64,000 bases of DNA from Mycolicibacterium aurum (GTDB lineage: Bacteria > Actinomycetota > Actinomycetes > Mycobacteriales > Mycobacteriaceae), in the NCBI RefSeq assembly GCF_900637195.1, contig NZ_LR134356.1, positions 434,001 through 498,000 on the forward strand. The letters run 5' to 3'. The position numbers and the translations under genes were made by a program. Positions 1 to 8,544 of this stretch are shown here, piece after piece. Below the pieces are notes generated by a model. The model did no database searches. It saw nothing but the letters and a program-made list of their open reading frames with translations, and was not told the origin of the DNA. Position 1 is the first letter of the stretch. Each line of letters opens with the position of its first letter.

Positions 1-231
1 GGCGGCTACCGAACTCAGCGCGGGCGGCAGGCGCTGACCGGCGATGCCGAGCGCGTCGTACACCGTGCCGGCGATCGCGTCATGCACCATTTCGACGGGT
101 CTGGCCGCGGGTCCGATCGCGGCGAACACCCGTCCCGCGATGCCTTTGTGCATGCCGCGCACCAGGGTGTTGAGGACTGTGAGGCCCTCCGCGGCGACAT
201 CGCCGAGGGCGTGCATGTCGGCTGTGCGCAT
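1..231 (-). CDS. N-terminal fragment of a probable alpha/beta hydrolase (partial, runs off the left edge)
   Basis: Only the first 77 codons are inside the window. The ATG at 231 is chosen because a GGAG stands about five bases upstream. The visible part is Ala-rich and contains VHDAIAGTVYDALG, a segment I associate from memory with the N-terminal region of actinobacterial esterase/lipase-like alpha/beta hydrolases. The catalytic Ser, Asp and His would lie outside the window, so the function is inferred only. A 30-base palindrome lies just upstream, so the gene is probably controlled by a dimeric repressor. It lies downstream of, and on the same strand as, the hydrolase-lipocalin gene, 79 bases away. 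Confidence 0.5.
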   Translation of the reverse strand, partial: MRTADMHALGDVAAEGLTVLNTLVRGMHKGIAGRVFAAIGPAARPVEMVHDAIAGTVYDALGIAGQRLPPALSSVAA

Positions 232-245
232 GTCTGCTCCGAGTG

Positions 246-275
246 ATTCTCAGTGAACAAGTGTTCTCCGAGAAT
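246..275. promoter_or_regulatory. 30-base palindromic operator candidate
   Basis: The outer arms ATTCTC (246-251) and GAGAAT (270-275) and the inner arms GAACA/TGTTC form a nearly perfect dyad. It sits 15 bases upstream of the start codon of the partial hydrolase gene. The size and symmetry suit a TetR- or MarR-type repressor. No regulator gene is visible next to it; one may lie left of the window. Confidence 0.5.
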
Positions 276-310
276 AACCCGTGAGAGCCGAATCGAATCG
301 TGCGTCGACC

Positions 311-2269
311 TCAGACCGAGATGGCGGTGGCCGGCGCCGCCGCCGGCTGGCGGGTCGGGGTGATGCGCCCCTTCACGCCGTTGACCGAGGCCCGGTCCAA
401 CAGTTCCTGGTAGAAGTCCGCGGAGACGATCGGGTCCCGGGTGAGCAGGAACCCGCTGAAGCCGGTGGGGTCGGTGACGACGGCCCACTGGTAGTCGGGG
501 TCGAGGTCGACGATCCAGTAGTTGCCGGGCGGCCTGGCCGATGCCGCCCCGAAGAAGCGGACGTTGAGCTTGTTGTTGTCGGCATCGACCGGAAGCGCGG
601 ACCCGACGATGGTCGCCTTCGGTCCGTTGTTGACGAAGTAGTTGCCGGAGTTCTCGACCTTGATCGAGCCGTCGGGGTTGAGGCCGTACACGGCCGTGGT
701 GTTGACCAGGCCGATCGAGAAGAACTGCTTGACGCTGCCCACCTCGTACCAGGTGCCGAGGTACCTGCCGAGATCCACCACCGGCGGCGCCGCGAGCACG
801 ATCGCGGCTGTGTCGCCCATGACGATGTACTGGTCAGGGACTCCGTAGATACCGTTGCCCGTCAGCGGGGTCAGGCCCTGGTACATGTCGTTGATCCAGC
901 CCGTGGCCAGGGTGTACGCCGCTTGGGTGTTGCCGGCCGGGGAGACGCCGGTGGCCAGCTGCGCGAGGAAGTCGAAGATCGCGTTCCCGCCGATGATCGC
1001 GTCTGCGTGGGAGCCGAACGCGAGCGTCGCGCCGACGAACTGGCCCGGACGGGCCGCCACCAGCTCCTTGGTGGAGGCCCCGTTGGAATTGAACGGCTGA
1101 GGCGGCGCAGCGACTTGGTAGACCGGGACGAAGGGGTCGTCCAGCTTCGCCAGGGCGCTGGTCAGCACGCCGTAGAAAGCGAAGCCGTCGAACATGACGA
1201 CGCCGCGCAGGCTGCCGGCGCCGGCGACGTCGGTGGTGTAGTAGCCGCCCACGGAGGTGGCGAAGCCACCGCCTGCGGAGTGCCCGGACATCACGAAATC
1301 CTCCGGCAGCGCGCCCACAAGGCCTGCGGTGGTGGCGCTGGCGGTCAGCGACGCGCGGTCGCCGAGAAACATGGTCGCGACGGCCTCTTGCAGCGGTGCG
1401 CCGTTGATCCAGCAGGCGGAGCAGGCCAGCGGGAACGACGAGATGTTGGGTACCACGATGACGCTGTTGGTCTGCTGCGACAGCGTCTGCGCCAACTTCG
1501 ACATGGACGCCTTGTTGCCGAGGAAGCCGTGCTGCAGCCAGATCACCCCGGTCGCGGCCACGGAACCGTCTGCCTGGGTGGGCAGGTACCAGTCCGCGCG
1601 GGTGGTGTACCCCCGGGTGCCGACGGGGATGGTCAGCTTCGCGTGGCCGGTCTGGACGCCGGTGACCGTGGCGGGGAGCGCCGCTTGGGCCGCAGGGATT
1701 GCCTGGGTGCGTGCGTCGGTCTGCGGTGTCGCCGGCTCGGGTGCCGTGGGCGCCGCGGGCGCGGAGTTGCCGGACGTTGCGGAGGTGGCAGTGGACCCGG
1801 TGGATCCGGTAGTCGGCACATCCTCGACCACCACATCGGCCAGGGCTGTCCCCGACGGCGTGTCCGTTCCGGTCGGCTCGTCGCCGGTCGCCTCAGGATC
1901 GTCCGCCTCAGTCTCCGCGCCGGCCACGACCTCGGCCTCGGTCTCGACCTCCGCGCCGGCCGCTGTCTCTGACTCGGATTCCGCGTCGGCGGTCACGGAG
2001 CTGGCCGCACCCCGGCGCTTCGTCGAGCCGGGAACCGTCGCCGGATCGTCCGCTGAATCGGCCGACGTGCTCGTTTCTTGCTGGTCGGCGGCGCTCTGGG
2101 ACGCCGATTCGCCGGCCGATGGCGTACCGGACTTCGATGCCGTATTGGACGAATCACCGCCACTGGAGGTGTCCGTGTCGGCCGCGGCGACGCCGTGCCC
2201 GACCCCGAGGGCAAGGCATGCCCCGGTACCCATGGTGCCCAACCAGATTGCCCAACGAGTTGACGTCAC
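311..2269 (-). CDS. Exported alpha/beta hydrolase fused to a C-terminal lipocalin domain
   Basis: This 652-residue protein starts with a hydrophobic signal segment (about residues 3-30), followed by an acidic, Ser/Thr/Glu/Ala-rich linker to about residue 150. An alpha/beta-hydrolase domain follows with the nucleophile motif GHSAGGG and an oxyanion-side LQHGF. The last 170 or so residues carry the lipocalin signature GTWYEV and the family's YFVNN and WAVV strands, as in bacterial Blc-type lipocalins. It probably acts in the envelope on a lipid or ester substrate that the lipocalin part could hold; that is inference. GTG 2269 is preferred over an upstream TTG (2308) because a TACATT box on the same strand ends six bases before it, consistent with a leaderless mRNA. 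It is divergent from the MFS pump. Confidence 0.8.
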   Translation of the reverse strand: MTSTRWAIWLGTMGTGACLALGVGHGVAAADTDTSSGGDSSNTASKSGTPSAGESASQSAADQQETSTSADSADDPATVPGSTKRRGAASSVTADAESESETAAGAEVETEAEVVAGAETEADDPEATGDEPTGTDTPSGTALADVVVEDVPTTGSTGSTATSATSGNSAPAAPTAPEPATPQTDARTQAIPAAQAALPATVTGVQTGHAKLTIPVGTRGYTTRADWYLPTQADGSVAATGVIWLQHGFLGNKASMSKLAQTLSQQTNSVIVVPNISSFPLACSACWINGAPLQEAVATMFLGDRASLTASATTAGLVGALPEDFVMSGHSAGGGFATSVGGYYTTDVAGAGSLRGVVMFDGFAFYGVLTSALAKLDDPFVPVYQVAAPPQPFNSNGASTKELVAARPGQFVGATLAFGSHADAIIGGNAIFDFLAQLATGVSPAGNTQAAYTLATGWINDMYQGLTPLTGNGIYGVPDQYIVMGDTAAIVLAAPPVVDLGRYLGTWYEVGSVKQFFSIGLVNTTAVYGLNPDGSIKVENSGNYFVNNGPKATIVGSALPVDADNNKLNVRFFGAASARPPGNYWIVDLDPDYQWAVVTDPTGFSGFLLTRDPIVSADFYQELLDRASVNGVKGRITPTRQPAAAPATAISV

Positions 2270-2384
2270 CGGCGCAATGTAACCGCGGGTAACGGCTCCG
2301 GGAAGCAAATTGTCCCGGACGTCAGTGAGTTGTCACGAGTGCGCGCGGGCGGGTACCCGCAGGTGCGCCGACTAGGGTGACTGG

Positions 2385-3857
2385 GTGACCGGGGTGGAGA
2401 TGGGCACGGCCGCCGGGCGCTGGGTCCTGCTGGCCACGGTGCTGGGGTCTGGCCTGGTGATGATCGACGGCACGGTGGTCAACGTGGCGTTGCCGCACAT
2501 TGGTGCTGATCTCGGCGCGGGATTCGGCGGCCTGCAGTGGGTGGTCAACGCCTACACCCTCACCTTGGCGTCGCTGATCCTGCTCGGCGGGTCTCTGGGC
2601 GATCAGTTCGGGCGGCGTCGGGTGTTCCTCATCGGTGTCATCTGGTTCGCGCTCGCATCGATCGCATGCGGATTCGCGCCCAACGTCGAGGTCCTGATCG
2701 CGGCGCGCGCCCTGCAGGGTGTCGGCGGTGCGCTGTTGACCCCGGGCAGTCTGGCACTGATATCGGCGTCATTCCACGGCACCGACCGGGCAGCAGCGGT
2801 GGGTGCATGGTCGGGTCTCGGTGGCATCGCCGCCGCCATCGGACCGTTCCTCGGCGGTTTTCTGGTCGAATGGAATTGGCGCGCTGTGTTTCTCATCAAT
2901 GTCCCGCTGGCTGCGGTCGTGGTGGTGGTGGCCATGCTGCGGGTGCCCGAAAGCCGCGATCTGGCCTCGCCACGGCGGCTCGACCTCGCGGGCGCCGCGC
3001 TGGCCGCGGCCGGTCTGGGATTGCTGACCTACGGCCTCACGGAGCTGGGCAATCATGGACCCGCCCCGGCTGCCCTGGTGTCCGTCGGTGTCGGTGTGCT
3101 CACACTGGCGATCTTCGTTCTGGTGGAACGCCGCTCCACGCATCCCCTGGTGGCTCCGAAGCTGTTTTCCAACAACAACTTCCGAGTGTCCAACGTCATC
3201 ACACTGTTGATCTACGGTGCGCTGGGCGCGGTGTTCCTGCTGTTGGTCCTGCAGCTGCAGACCGTGTCCGGGTTCAGCCCGGTGGCGGCCGGCACGGCAC
3301 TGCTGCCCTTCACGGCCGTCATGCTGGTGTTCTCCTCGCGCGCCGGAGCGTTGTCGAGCCGGATCGGACCGCGGGTGCCGATGACGGTCGGTCCGTTGAT
3401 CGCGGCGGCGGGGCTGCTCCTGATGTTGCGGATCGGCCCGGACGCATCGTGGATCCTCGACGTCGCCCCCGCGGCGCTCGTGTTCGGCGCAGGCATGGTC
3501 CTGGTCGTGGCTCCGCTGACCTCGACGATGCTGGACTCCGCGCCGGAGAACATGGCCGGTTCCGCGTCGGGGGTGAACAACGCGGTGGCGCGGGCAGGTG
3601 GCTTGTTGGCGGTGGCCGTCCTGCCGGGGTTGGCCGGCATCAGCGGCGCCGACTACGCCGATCCCGCCGCCTTCGATGCGGGGTTCCACACCGCCGTCAT
3701 CATCTCGTCGGTGTTGATGTGCGGCGCTGCGGTATTGGCGGCTGTCGGCCTTCGCCGCCGGGAGCCGGCGCGCGGTGAGGGCAGGATCGCGGTGGAGAAC
3801 TGCACCCACTGCGCCATCACCGGGCCGCCCGCGCATCCTGCCCACGAGAGCAGTTGA
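2385..3857 (+). CDS. MFS multidrug efflux transporter, DHA2 (14-helix, EmrB/QacA-like)
   Basis: The 490-residue protein has the expected length and hydrophobicity for a 14-TM drug/H+ antiporter. Family motifs are visible: motif A GDQFGRRRVF in the loop after TM2 (about residue 70), and the TM5 signature GPFLGG followed by WRAVFLINVP (about residues 150-178). The hydrophilic C-terminal tail is short and contains CTHCAITG. The GTG start lies six bases after a TAGGGT box, suggesting a leaderless transcript. The promoter region is shared with the divergent hydrolase-lipocalin gene. Substrates cannot be read from the sequence. It converges with the GMC oxidoreductase gene with a gap of only 21 bases. 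Confidence 0.9.
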   Translation: MTGVEMGTAAGRWVLLATVLGSGLVMIDGTVVNVALPHIGADLGAGFGGLQWVVNAYTLTLASLILLGGSLGDQFGRRRVFLIGVIWFALASIACGFAPNVEVLIAARALQGVGGALLTPGSLALISASFHGTDRAAAVGAWSGLGGIAAAIGPFLGGFLVEWNWRAVFLINVPLAAVVVVVAMLRVPESRDLASPRRLDLAGAALAAAGLGLLTYGLTELGNHGPAPAALVSVGVGVLTLAIFVLVERRSTHPLVAPKLFSNNNFRVSNVITLLIYGALGAVFLLLVLQLQTVSGFSPVAAGTALLPFTAVMLVFSSRAGALSSRIGPRVPMTVGPLIAAAGLLLMLRIGPDASWILDVAPAALVFGAGMVLVVAPLTSTMLDSAPENMAGSASGVNNAVARAGGLLAVAVLPGLAGISGADYADPAAFDAGFHTAVIISSVLMCGAAVLAAVGLRRREPARGEGRIAVENCTHCAITGPPAHPAHESS

Positions 3858-3878
3858 CAGGAGCGTGGGCGGGGGTGA

Positions 3879-5396
3879 TCAGCGGATCAGGTCGGCCGCC
3901 TTCTCTCCGATCATGATCGTTGCGGCATTGGTGTTCACCGGCATGATCCTGGGCATCACCGATGCGTCGGCCACTCGCAGGCCGGTCAGTCCGTGCACCC
4001 GCAGATCCGGTCCCACCACTGCGTCCTCTCCGGTGCCCATCGCACACGTGCCGACGGGGTGGTAGTAGGTGCCGGTACCGCGAGCGACGAAGTCGCGCAG
4101 CGCCGCCTCGTCGCTGGCATCGGGTCCGGGGAGCACTTCGCGACCGCGCCAGGGCGCGAACGCCTCGGTGGCGGCGATCTCGCGAGCCACTCTGACTCCG
4201 TGGATCATTCGGCGTATGTCCGACTCCACGCCGAGATAGTTCGGATCGATCAGTGGCGGTGTGGACGGATTCGGCCCGGCCAGCCGGATCGAACCGCGCG
4301 CATCCGGAACCATGGCCACCGCCAGCGTGTAGCTGTTCGGCGGAGCGGTCAGGTGCGGCGGGTGAAACGGCACGTGGATGAACATCAACTGCATGTCCGG
4401 GCCGGCCAGTGCGGCGTCGCTGCGCCACAGCAGCGACGATTCGGCGTGGTTGGTCTGCGCGGCCGGAATGGGGTGCGTCGCCTCGTAGACGACCCCGCAC
4501 AGCGGATGGTCGTGCAGGTTACGGCCCACTCCGGGCAGGTCGTGGATGACACCGACACCCGCGGCGTGCAGTTCTGCGGCGGGGCCGATGCCCGACAGCA
4601 GCAGCAGACGTGGTGAGTCCACCGCGCCGGCACTGATCACCACCTCGGCTTCGGCATAGGCCGTCAGGTCACGCCCGCCCTGTACGAAATCAACTCCGAC
4701 ACAGTGGTTCCCCACAAATCGCAGTCTGTGCGCGCGGGAGTCCGTCATGACGGTCAGATTCGCCCTGTCGCGCGCGGGGTGCAGATAGGCAGCGGCAGTG
4801 CTCTGCCGGGTCCCTCCCGTGATCGCGAGATCGTGCCAGCCGACGCCCTCGGTCTCGGCGCCGTTGAAGTCGTCGGTCTGCGGGAAACCCGCGGCGACGG
4901 CGGCGTCGATGAACACCTGGGATAGTGGATTGGCCACTTCGGGCGCAGCGGGCGCGGGAGACATCGGGCCGTCGGTGCCACGGTAGCGCGGATCCCCGCC
5001 CCGGACCGTCTCCATGCGCCGGAAGTAGGGCAGAACCGACTCGTAATCCCAACCGACACAACCGGACTTGGCCCAGCCATCGAAATCGCTCTGGTGCCCC
5101 CGCAGGTGCACCATCGCGTTGATGCTGCCGCTGCCTCCGAGTGTGTGCCCGCGCGGCCAGTTGTGGGCGAAGCCCGCGGTGCCCGGCTGTGGCACGGTGT
5201 CGTAGGAGTAGTCGACCTCGGTGCCCCACAACGCCGGCCATGCCGGTGGTGCGGAGATCTCGGGTCTGGTGTCGGGTGGTCCGGACTCGAGCAGCAGCAC
5301 CTGGACGCTCGGGTCCTCGGACAGCCGTGCGGCGATCACGCTCCCCGCCGATCCGGCGCCGATCACCACGTAGTCGTACTCGCTGAAACGCATCAT
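3879..5396 (-). CDS. GMC-family FAD oxidoreductase (choline/alcohol dehydrogenase-like)
   Basis: The 505-residue protein begins with the FAD-binding motif VVIGAGSAGS (residues 9-18) and has the GMC signature GGSGSINAMVHLRG (about residues 82-95). The C-terminal active-site block contains HPVGTCAMG, whose His is the usual catalytic base. It should oxidise an alcohol and pass electrons to FAD. The tandem ATG at 5396/5393 is taken as the start, with an AGAGA about ten bases upstream. It lies 26 bases behind the intradiol dioxygenase gene on the same strand, so the two are probably co-transcribed and serve aromatic or aromatic-alcohol degradation. The exact substrate is unknown. Confidence 0.88.
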   Translation of the reverse strand: MMRFSEYDYVVIGAGSAGSVIAARLSEDPSVQVLLLESGPPDTRPEISAPPAWPALWGTEVDYSYDTVPQPGTAGFAHNWPRGHTLGGSGSINAMVHLRGHQSDFDGWAKSGCVGWDYESVLPYFRRMETVRGGDPRYRGTDGPMSPAPAAPEVANPLSQVFIDAAVAAGFPQTDDFNGAETEGVGWHDLAITGGTRQSTAAAYLHPARDRANLTVMTDSRAHRLRFVGNHCVGVDFVQGGRDLTAYAEAEVVISAGAVDSPRLLLLSGIGPAAELHAAGVGVIHDLPGVGRNLHDHPLCGVVYEATHPIPAAQTNHAESSLLWRSDAALAGPDMQLMFIHVPFHPPHLTAPPNSYTLAVAMVPDARGSIRLAGPNPSTPPLIDPNYLGVESDIRRMIHGVRVAREIAATEAFAPWRGREVLPGPDASDEAALRDFVARGTGTYYHPVGTCAMGTGEDAVVGPDLRVHGLTGLRVADASVMPRIMPVNTNAATIMIGEKAADLIR

Positions 5397-5422
5397 CTTC
5401 TGAATCTCTTTCGTTGCTCGGA

Positions 5423-6289
5423 TCAATGTGTGGCTGCCTGCTGCAGCACGAAGTCGTAGTGCGCCCGCAGCCAGGGCGCGTCGGAGGACCCCCCGTCGGG
5501 GGTGGGACCTGGTGGGTGCCGTTCGAACTCGACCACCAGGTCGGACTTGGTGCTGAACACCACGTCTGAGTCGAGGTACGGTGCGCCCTCCTCGAACAGA
5601 TGGGTGACCAGCGGCTGGCAGCCGGGAGCCGTGATGAGGAAATGAATGTGCGCCGGGCGGTAGTGGCTGATGTCGGTGCGCGAGATCAGCTCGCCGACAG
5701 GGCCGTCCATCGGAATCGAGTAGCCCAGCGGTGCGATCGTCCGCACGCAGTAGGCCCCACCGGGCTGCGAGGTGTACTTCGCGCGCAGCCGGGTCTCCTC
5801 CGCGTCGAGTTGACCCTCGTAGATGCCGTGCGCGTCGGCCTGCCACACGTCGAGCACCGCCCCGTCGACGGACCTGCCGGAGATGTCGCGAACCACACCG
5901 GTGATGTACAGCGGTATCCCGCCGATCCCGTCGGCCATGTCGGCGCCGTAGGGCAGCGCGGGTGAGCCCTCGATGTGGAACGGCCCCAGGACCGTGGCCG
6001 GGGTGGCTCCCGGGTCACGGTCGTGGTTCATCTCGACGACGAGCATGGACAGTCCCAGCACGTCGGAAGCGAGGATGAACTCCGCACGCTTGGCGTCGCT
6101 GATCTGTCCGGTGCGGGCGAGCCACGTCATCGCGGCGGCCCACTCGGGCTCGGTGAGCCGGACCTCGCGGGCGAAGCCATGCAGGTGTCGCACCAACGCC
6201 TGCATGATCTCCGACAACCGCGCATCGTGAGCGGTGGCCCACCGCGCCGTGGCGACGGCGGTGATGTCCTGATCGACGGGCGACTGCAC
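5423..6289 (-). CDS. Intradiol ring-cleavage dioxygenase (catechol/hydroxyquinol 1,2-dioxygenase type)
   Basis: The 288-residue protein has the N-terminal helical dimerisation domain typical of catechol and hydroxyquinol 1,2-dioxygenases (about residues 10-90), then the LGPFHIEGSP block. The Fe(III) ligands are visible as Tyr in GIYEGQ and Tyr-His-His in HYRPAHIHF. The C-terminus keeps DSDVVFSTKSDLVVEF. The expected reaction is ortho cleavage of a catechol or hydroxyquinol to a muconate or maleylacetate. The start gives the family's usual length. It is first in an apparent two-gene unit with the GMC oxidoreductase and divergent from a decayed MerR regulator gene that may once have controlled it. 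Confidence 0.87.
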   Translation of the reverse strand: MQSPVDQDITAVATARWATAHDARLSEIMQALVRHLHGFAREVRLTEPEWAAAMTWLARTGQISDAKRAEFILASDVLGLSMLVVEMNHDRDPGATPATVLGPFHIEGSPALPYGADMADGIGGIPLYITGVVRDISGRSVDGAVLDVWQADAHGIYEGQLDAEETRLRAKYTSQPGGAYCVRTIAPLGYSIPMDGPVGELISRTDISHYRPAHIHFLITAPGCQPLVTHLFEEGAPYLDSDVVFSTKSDLVVEFERHPPGPTPDGGSSDAPWLRAHYDFVLQQAATH

Positions 6290-6399
6290 TGGGATTTCTC
6301 CTCGGAATAAGCGACAGCGCAGAGGCTGTCGACACAGCGCGGCGCTATCTGTTGCGTAGTGGAAGTGGCTGCTCTCCCGCGGGAGCAGGAGGTGGAGGC

Positions 6400-6646
6400 A
6401 TGCGTTCGCCGAAGCCGACCATCGGGGAGTTCGCCACGGTGACGCACCTCAGCGTGCGGACGTTGCGGCGCTACCACGAGGCCCGGGCTTCGTGAGCCCT
6501 CCGCCGTCGACCCGTTCTCGGGCCACCGGTATCACGGACCCGAGCAGATCCTGACCGCGCAGGTCCACGCACCAGCACCGGCAACTCGACGTACCGCTGG
6601 CCGAGGTCCGGTCGATCCTCGCCACCGACGACCCGCAGCGGCGATG
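6400..6646 (+). pseudogene. Decayed MerR-family regulator (frameshifted and truncated)
   Basis: A good ribosome site (AGGAGG) precedes the ATG at 6400, which opens a typical MerR helix-turn-helix: TIGEFATVTHLSVRTLRRYHEA. The frame then hits TGA after 31 codons. The family sequence continues in another frame (SAVDPFSGHRYHGPEQI) and, after a second shift near 6566, as RQLDVPLAEVRSILATDDP. It stops where the neighbouring hydrolase gene ends, so the effector domain is gone. At least two frameshifts plus truncation make this a dead gene. A CTCCCGCGGGAG palindrome (6374-6385) upstream may be a relic of its operator. Confidence 0.8.
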
Positions 6647-6647
6647 C

Positions 6648-7475
6648 TCATGCGACGGTGGCGCGCGCCGCTTCGCCGATCAGATCGGCGACGGCGTCGG
6701 GGTGAGAGACGGTGACGGCGTGCGAGGCGTCGATCTCCACCGTCGTCGATTTCGCCCGTTCCCCCATGAAGCGCATGGACTCGGCGGGGACCGCGAGGTC
6801 TGCGGTGGTCACCATGTTCCAGGAGGGGATGCTCTTCCACGCGGACTCGGTGGCCGGTTCGTTCAGGGCGGCCTCGGTGATGGGTCGCTGGGTCGCTGCC
6901 ATCAGCTCGGTGACCTCCGGCGCCACGTCGGCGGCGAAGACCCTGCGGAACTCGTCCTGCTTGATGTACAGGTCATTTCCCGTGTCACCGTTGGGAAGTG
7001 GGAACGGCACGGTGTTCAGCGCCGGGCCCAGCTCACCGCCGGGGAACTTGCCAGCCAGCTCTGAGGTGGTCTCACCCGGCTCCAGGATGAAGCTGGCGAT
7101 GTACACCAGCGCCTTGACATTCGGGTGCCCGACCGCGGCCTCACTCATCACCGGACCGCCGTACGAGTGGCCCGCCAGCACGACTGGGCCAGGCACGCTG
7201 CTGATGACGCTCTCGACGTACTCGGCGTCGCTGTGCAGTCCGCGCAGCGGGTTCGCCGCGGCGATCACCGGGTAGCCGTCGCGCGTGAGGCTCTCGATCA
7301 CCCCGTTCCAGCTGGAGGAGTCGGCGAACGCCCCGTGAACCAGGACAACGGTGGGCCTGCCCTCCGGAGTGGGCTGTTCCGACGGGGCCTGCTCGGCGGC
7401 CGCGCCGCCGCAGCCGGAGAGGGTGGCCAGTGTGGCGCCGACCGTGATGGTGAAGAGTACAGAGGTGAATCTCAT
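6648..7475 (-). CDS. Alpha/beta hydrolase lipoprotein
   Basis: The 275-residue protein has a signal peptide ending in the lipobox LSGC (Cys at about residue 22), so it is probably acylated and surface- or membrane-bound. A complete hydrolase domain follows: the oxyanion motif VLVHGAFADSSSW, the nucleophile GHSYGG and a C-terminal ASHAVTVSHP with the catalytic His. It belongs to the small AB_hydrolase_6 group close to salicylate-esterase-like proteins. It is a tandem paralogue of the next gene upstream (7512-8213), 36 bases away on the same strand, and the two are likely co-transcribed. The substrate is unknown. Confidence 0.85.
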   Translation of the reverse strand: MRFTSVLFTITVGATLATLSGCGGAAAEQAPSEQPTPEGRPTVVLVHGAFADSSSWNGVIESLTRDGYPVIAAANPLRGLHSDAEYVESVISSVPGPVVLAGHSYGGPVMSEAAVGHPNVKALVYIASFILEPGETTSELAGKFPGGELGPALNTVPFPLPNGDTGNDLYIKQDEFRRVFAADVAPEVTELMAATQRPITEAALNEPATESAWKSIPSWNMVTTADLAVPAESMRFMGERAKSTTVEIDASHAVTVSHPDAVADLIGEAARATVA

Positions 7476-7511
7476 TGTTTTCCTTAGCTTTTAATGGGGT
7501 ACAGCAGGGCT

Positions 7512-8213
7512 TCAGACGTCGGCCGCGGCCTGGAGGATGAACTCAGCAACGACCTCGGGCTGCGAGGCCGGGAGTGCGTGCGAGGCGCCGGGAACCTCCA
7601 CCGTGGCACGGGCCTCGGCACGCTCGGCCATGAAGCGGAAGGTCTGCGCCGGGATGGCGAGGTCGAGTTCGGGATAGATGAACCAGGACGGAACCGTCTT
7701 CCATGCGGGTTCGCCCGAACCCTCGTTGAACGCCGCGGTGTTGAAAGGGCGCTGCGTTGCGGCGTCCAGTGCGGCCTGCTCGGCGCTCAGGTCGGCACAG
7801 ACGTGCTGGTGGTAGGCGTTCTGATGCACGTAGGCGTCAGCGGTACCGTCGGCGAGCGGCACCTGGTAGACGTGCTCGCCCAGCGTGGCGCCGGGGTACT
7901 TACCCAGCAGATCGGGGGCACTCTCGCCTTTGTCGGGTGCAATGGCGGCGACATAGACCAGTGCTTTGACACCGGTGTTGCCGCGGGCCGCGTTGGTGAT
8001 GACGGCGCCGCCGTAGGAGTGACCCACCAGCACGATCGGCCCCTGGATGCCGGCCAGCAGGTCTGCGACAGTGGCGGCGTCGGTGGTCAGGGTGCGCAGC
8101 GGGTTGGCCGCGGCGATGACGCGGTGGCCGGTGGTGTGCAGGCAGCGGATGACACCGTTCCAGCTCGCGGACTCGGCGAAGGCGCCGTGGACGAGCACGA
8201 TGGTGGGTTTCAC
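7512..8213 (-). CDS. Alpha/beta hydrolase, cytosolic paralogue of the downstream lipoprotein hydrolase
   Basis: The 233-residue protein starts directly with TIVLVHGAFAESASWNGV and has no signal peptide. Nucleophile motif GHSYGG and the C-terminal His in ASHALP are in place. It is closely similar to the 6648-7475 product throughout: WNGVI, AANPLR, KALVYVA and QRPFNTAAFNE blocks correspond. The start is a GTG (8213). It is first in a two-gene hydrolase unit. A 22-base inverted-repeat element 186 bases upstream is identical to one in front of the large LuxR-type regulator gene, suggesting shared control. Confidence 0.86.
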   Translation of the reverse strand: MKPTIVLVHGAFAESASWNGVIRCLHTTGHRVIAAANPLRTLTTDAATVADLLAGIQGPIVLVGHSYGGAVITNAARGNTGVKALVYVAAIAPDKGESAPDLLGKYPGATLGEHVYQVPLADGTADAYVHQNAYHQHVCADLSAEQAALDAATQRPFNTAAFNEGSGEPAWKTVPSWFIYPELDLAIPAQTFRFMAERAEARATVEVPGASHALPASQPEVVAEFILQAAADV

Positions 8214-8398
8214 TGGACTGCCTCGTGTTTCGGTGCCGGGACGGTGGCGCGGACGCCGTCATCGGTCCGCACAGTCCACTCTGGCCTGCGCGACGCCGCG
8301 GGGAATCAGTCATCCGACTACGAATACGACCGGTACTGGAGGGGGCCGGTGCAGTCGTTCGACGTAATTACCCCGGTTCGGCTTGCCCTACGACGACT

Positions 8399-8420
8399 GC
8401 TTGCGATATATTGCATATCG
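8399..8420. promoter_or_regulatory. Inverted-repeat operator candidate, copy 1 of 2
   Basis: The core GCGATATATTGCATATCG contains arms CGATAT/ATATCG around a five-base centre. Exactly the same 22 bases recur at 13088-13109. It lies in a 331-base gene-free stretch (8214-8544) upstream of the tandem hydrolase genes and downstream of the GntR gene. I see nothing else in that stretch. An AT-rich dyad of this kind suits an FCD-type GntR regulator, and one is encoded next door, but the link is inference. Confidence 0.6.
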
Positions 8421-8544
8421 CTTATCGGCAGCAGGCCTGGATGGCTCGTCTCCCGTCGCGGGACGCGTCGATGACGGAAGGGTCGGCATGGGGCACAGTA
8501 TTGTTCGAAGTCGTTGTGCCGCAGACCGAGTCACGATCAGCCGG

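Noticed and set aside
281..1972. Long open frame on the plus strand opposite the hydrolase-lipocalin gene
   Set aside because: Arg/Gly/Val-rich translation with no domain; typical antisense shadow in high-GC DNA, while the minus strand has clear catalytic motifs.
3858..3878. Terminator between the convergent MFS and GMC genes
   Set aside because: Only 21 bases with no stem-loop and no T tract.
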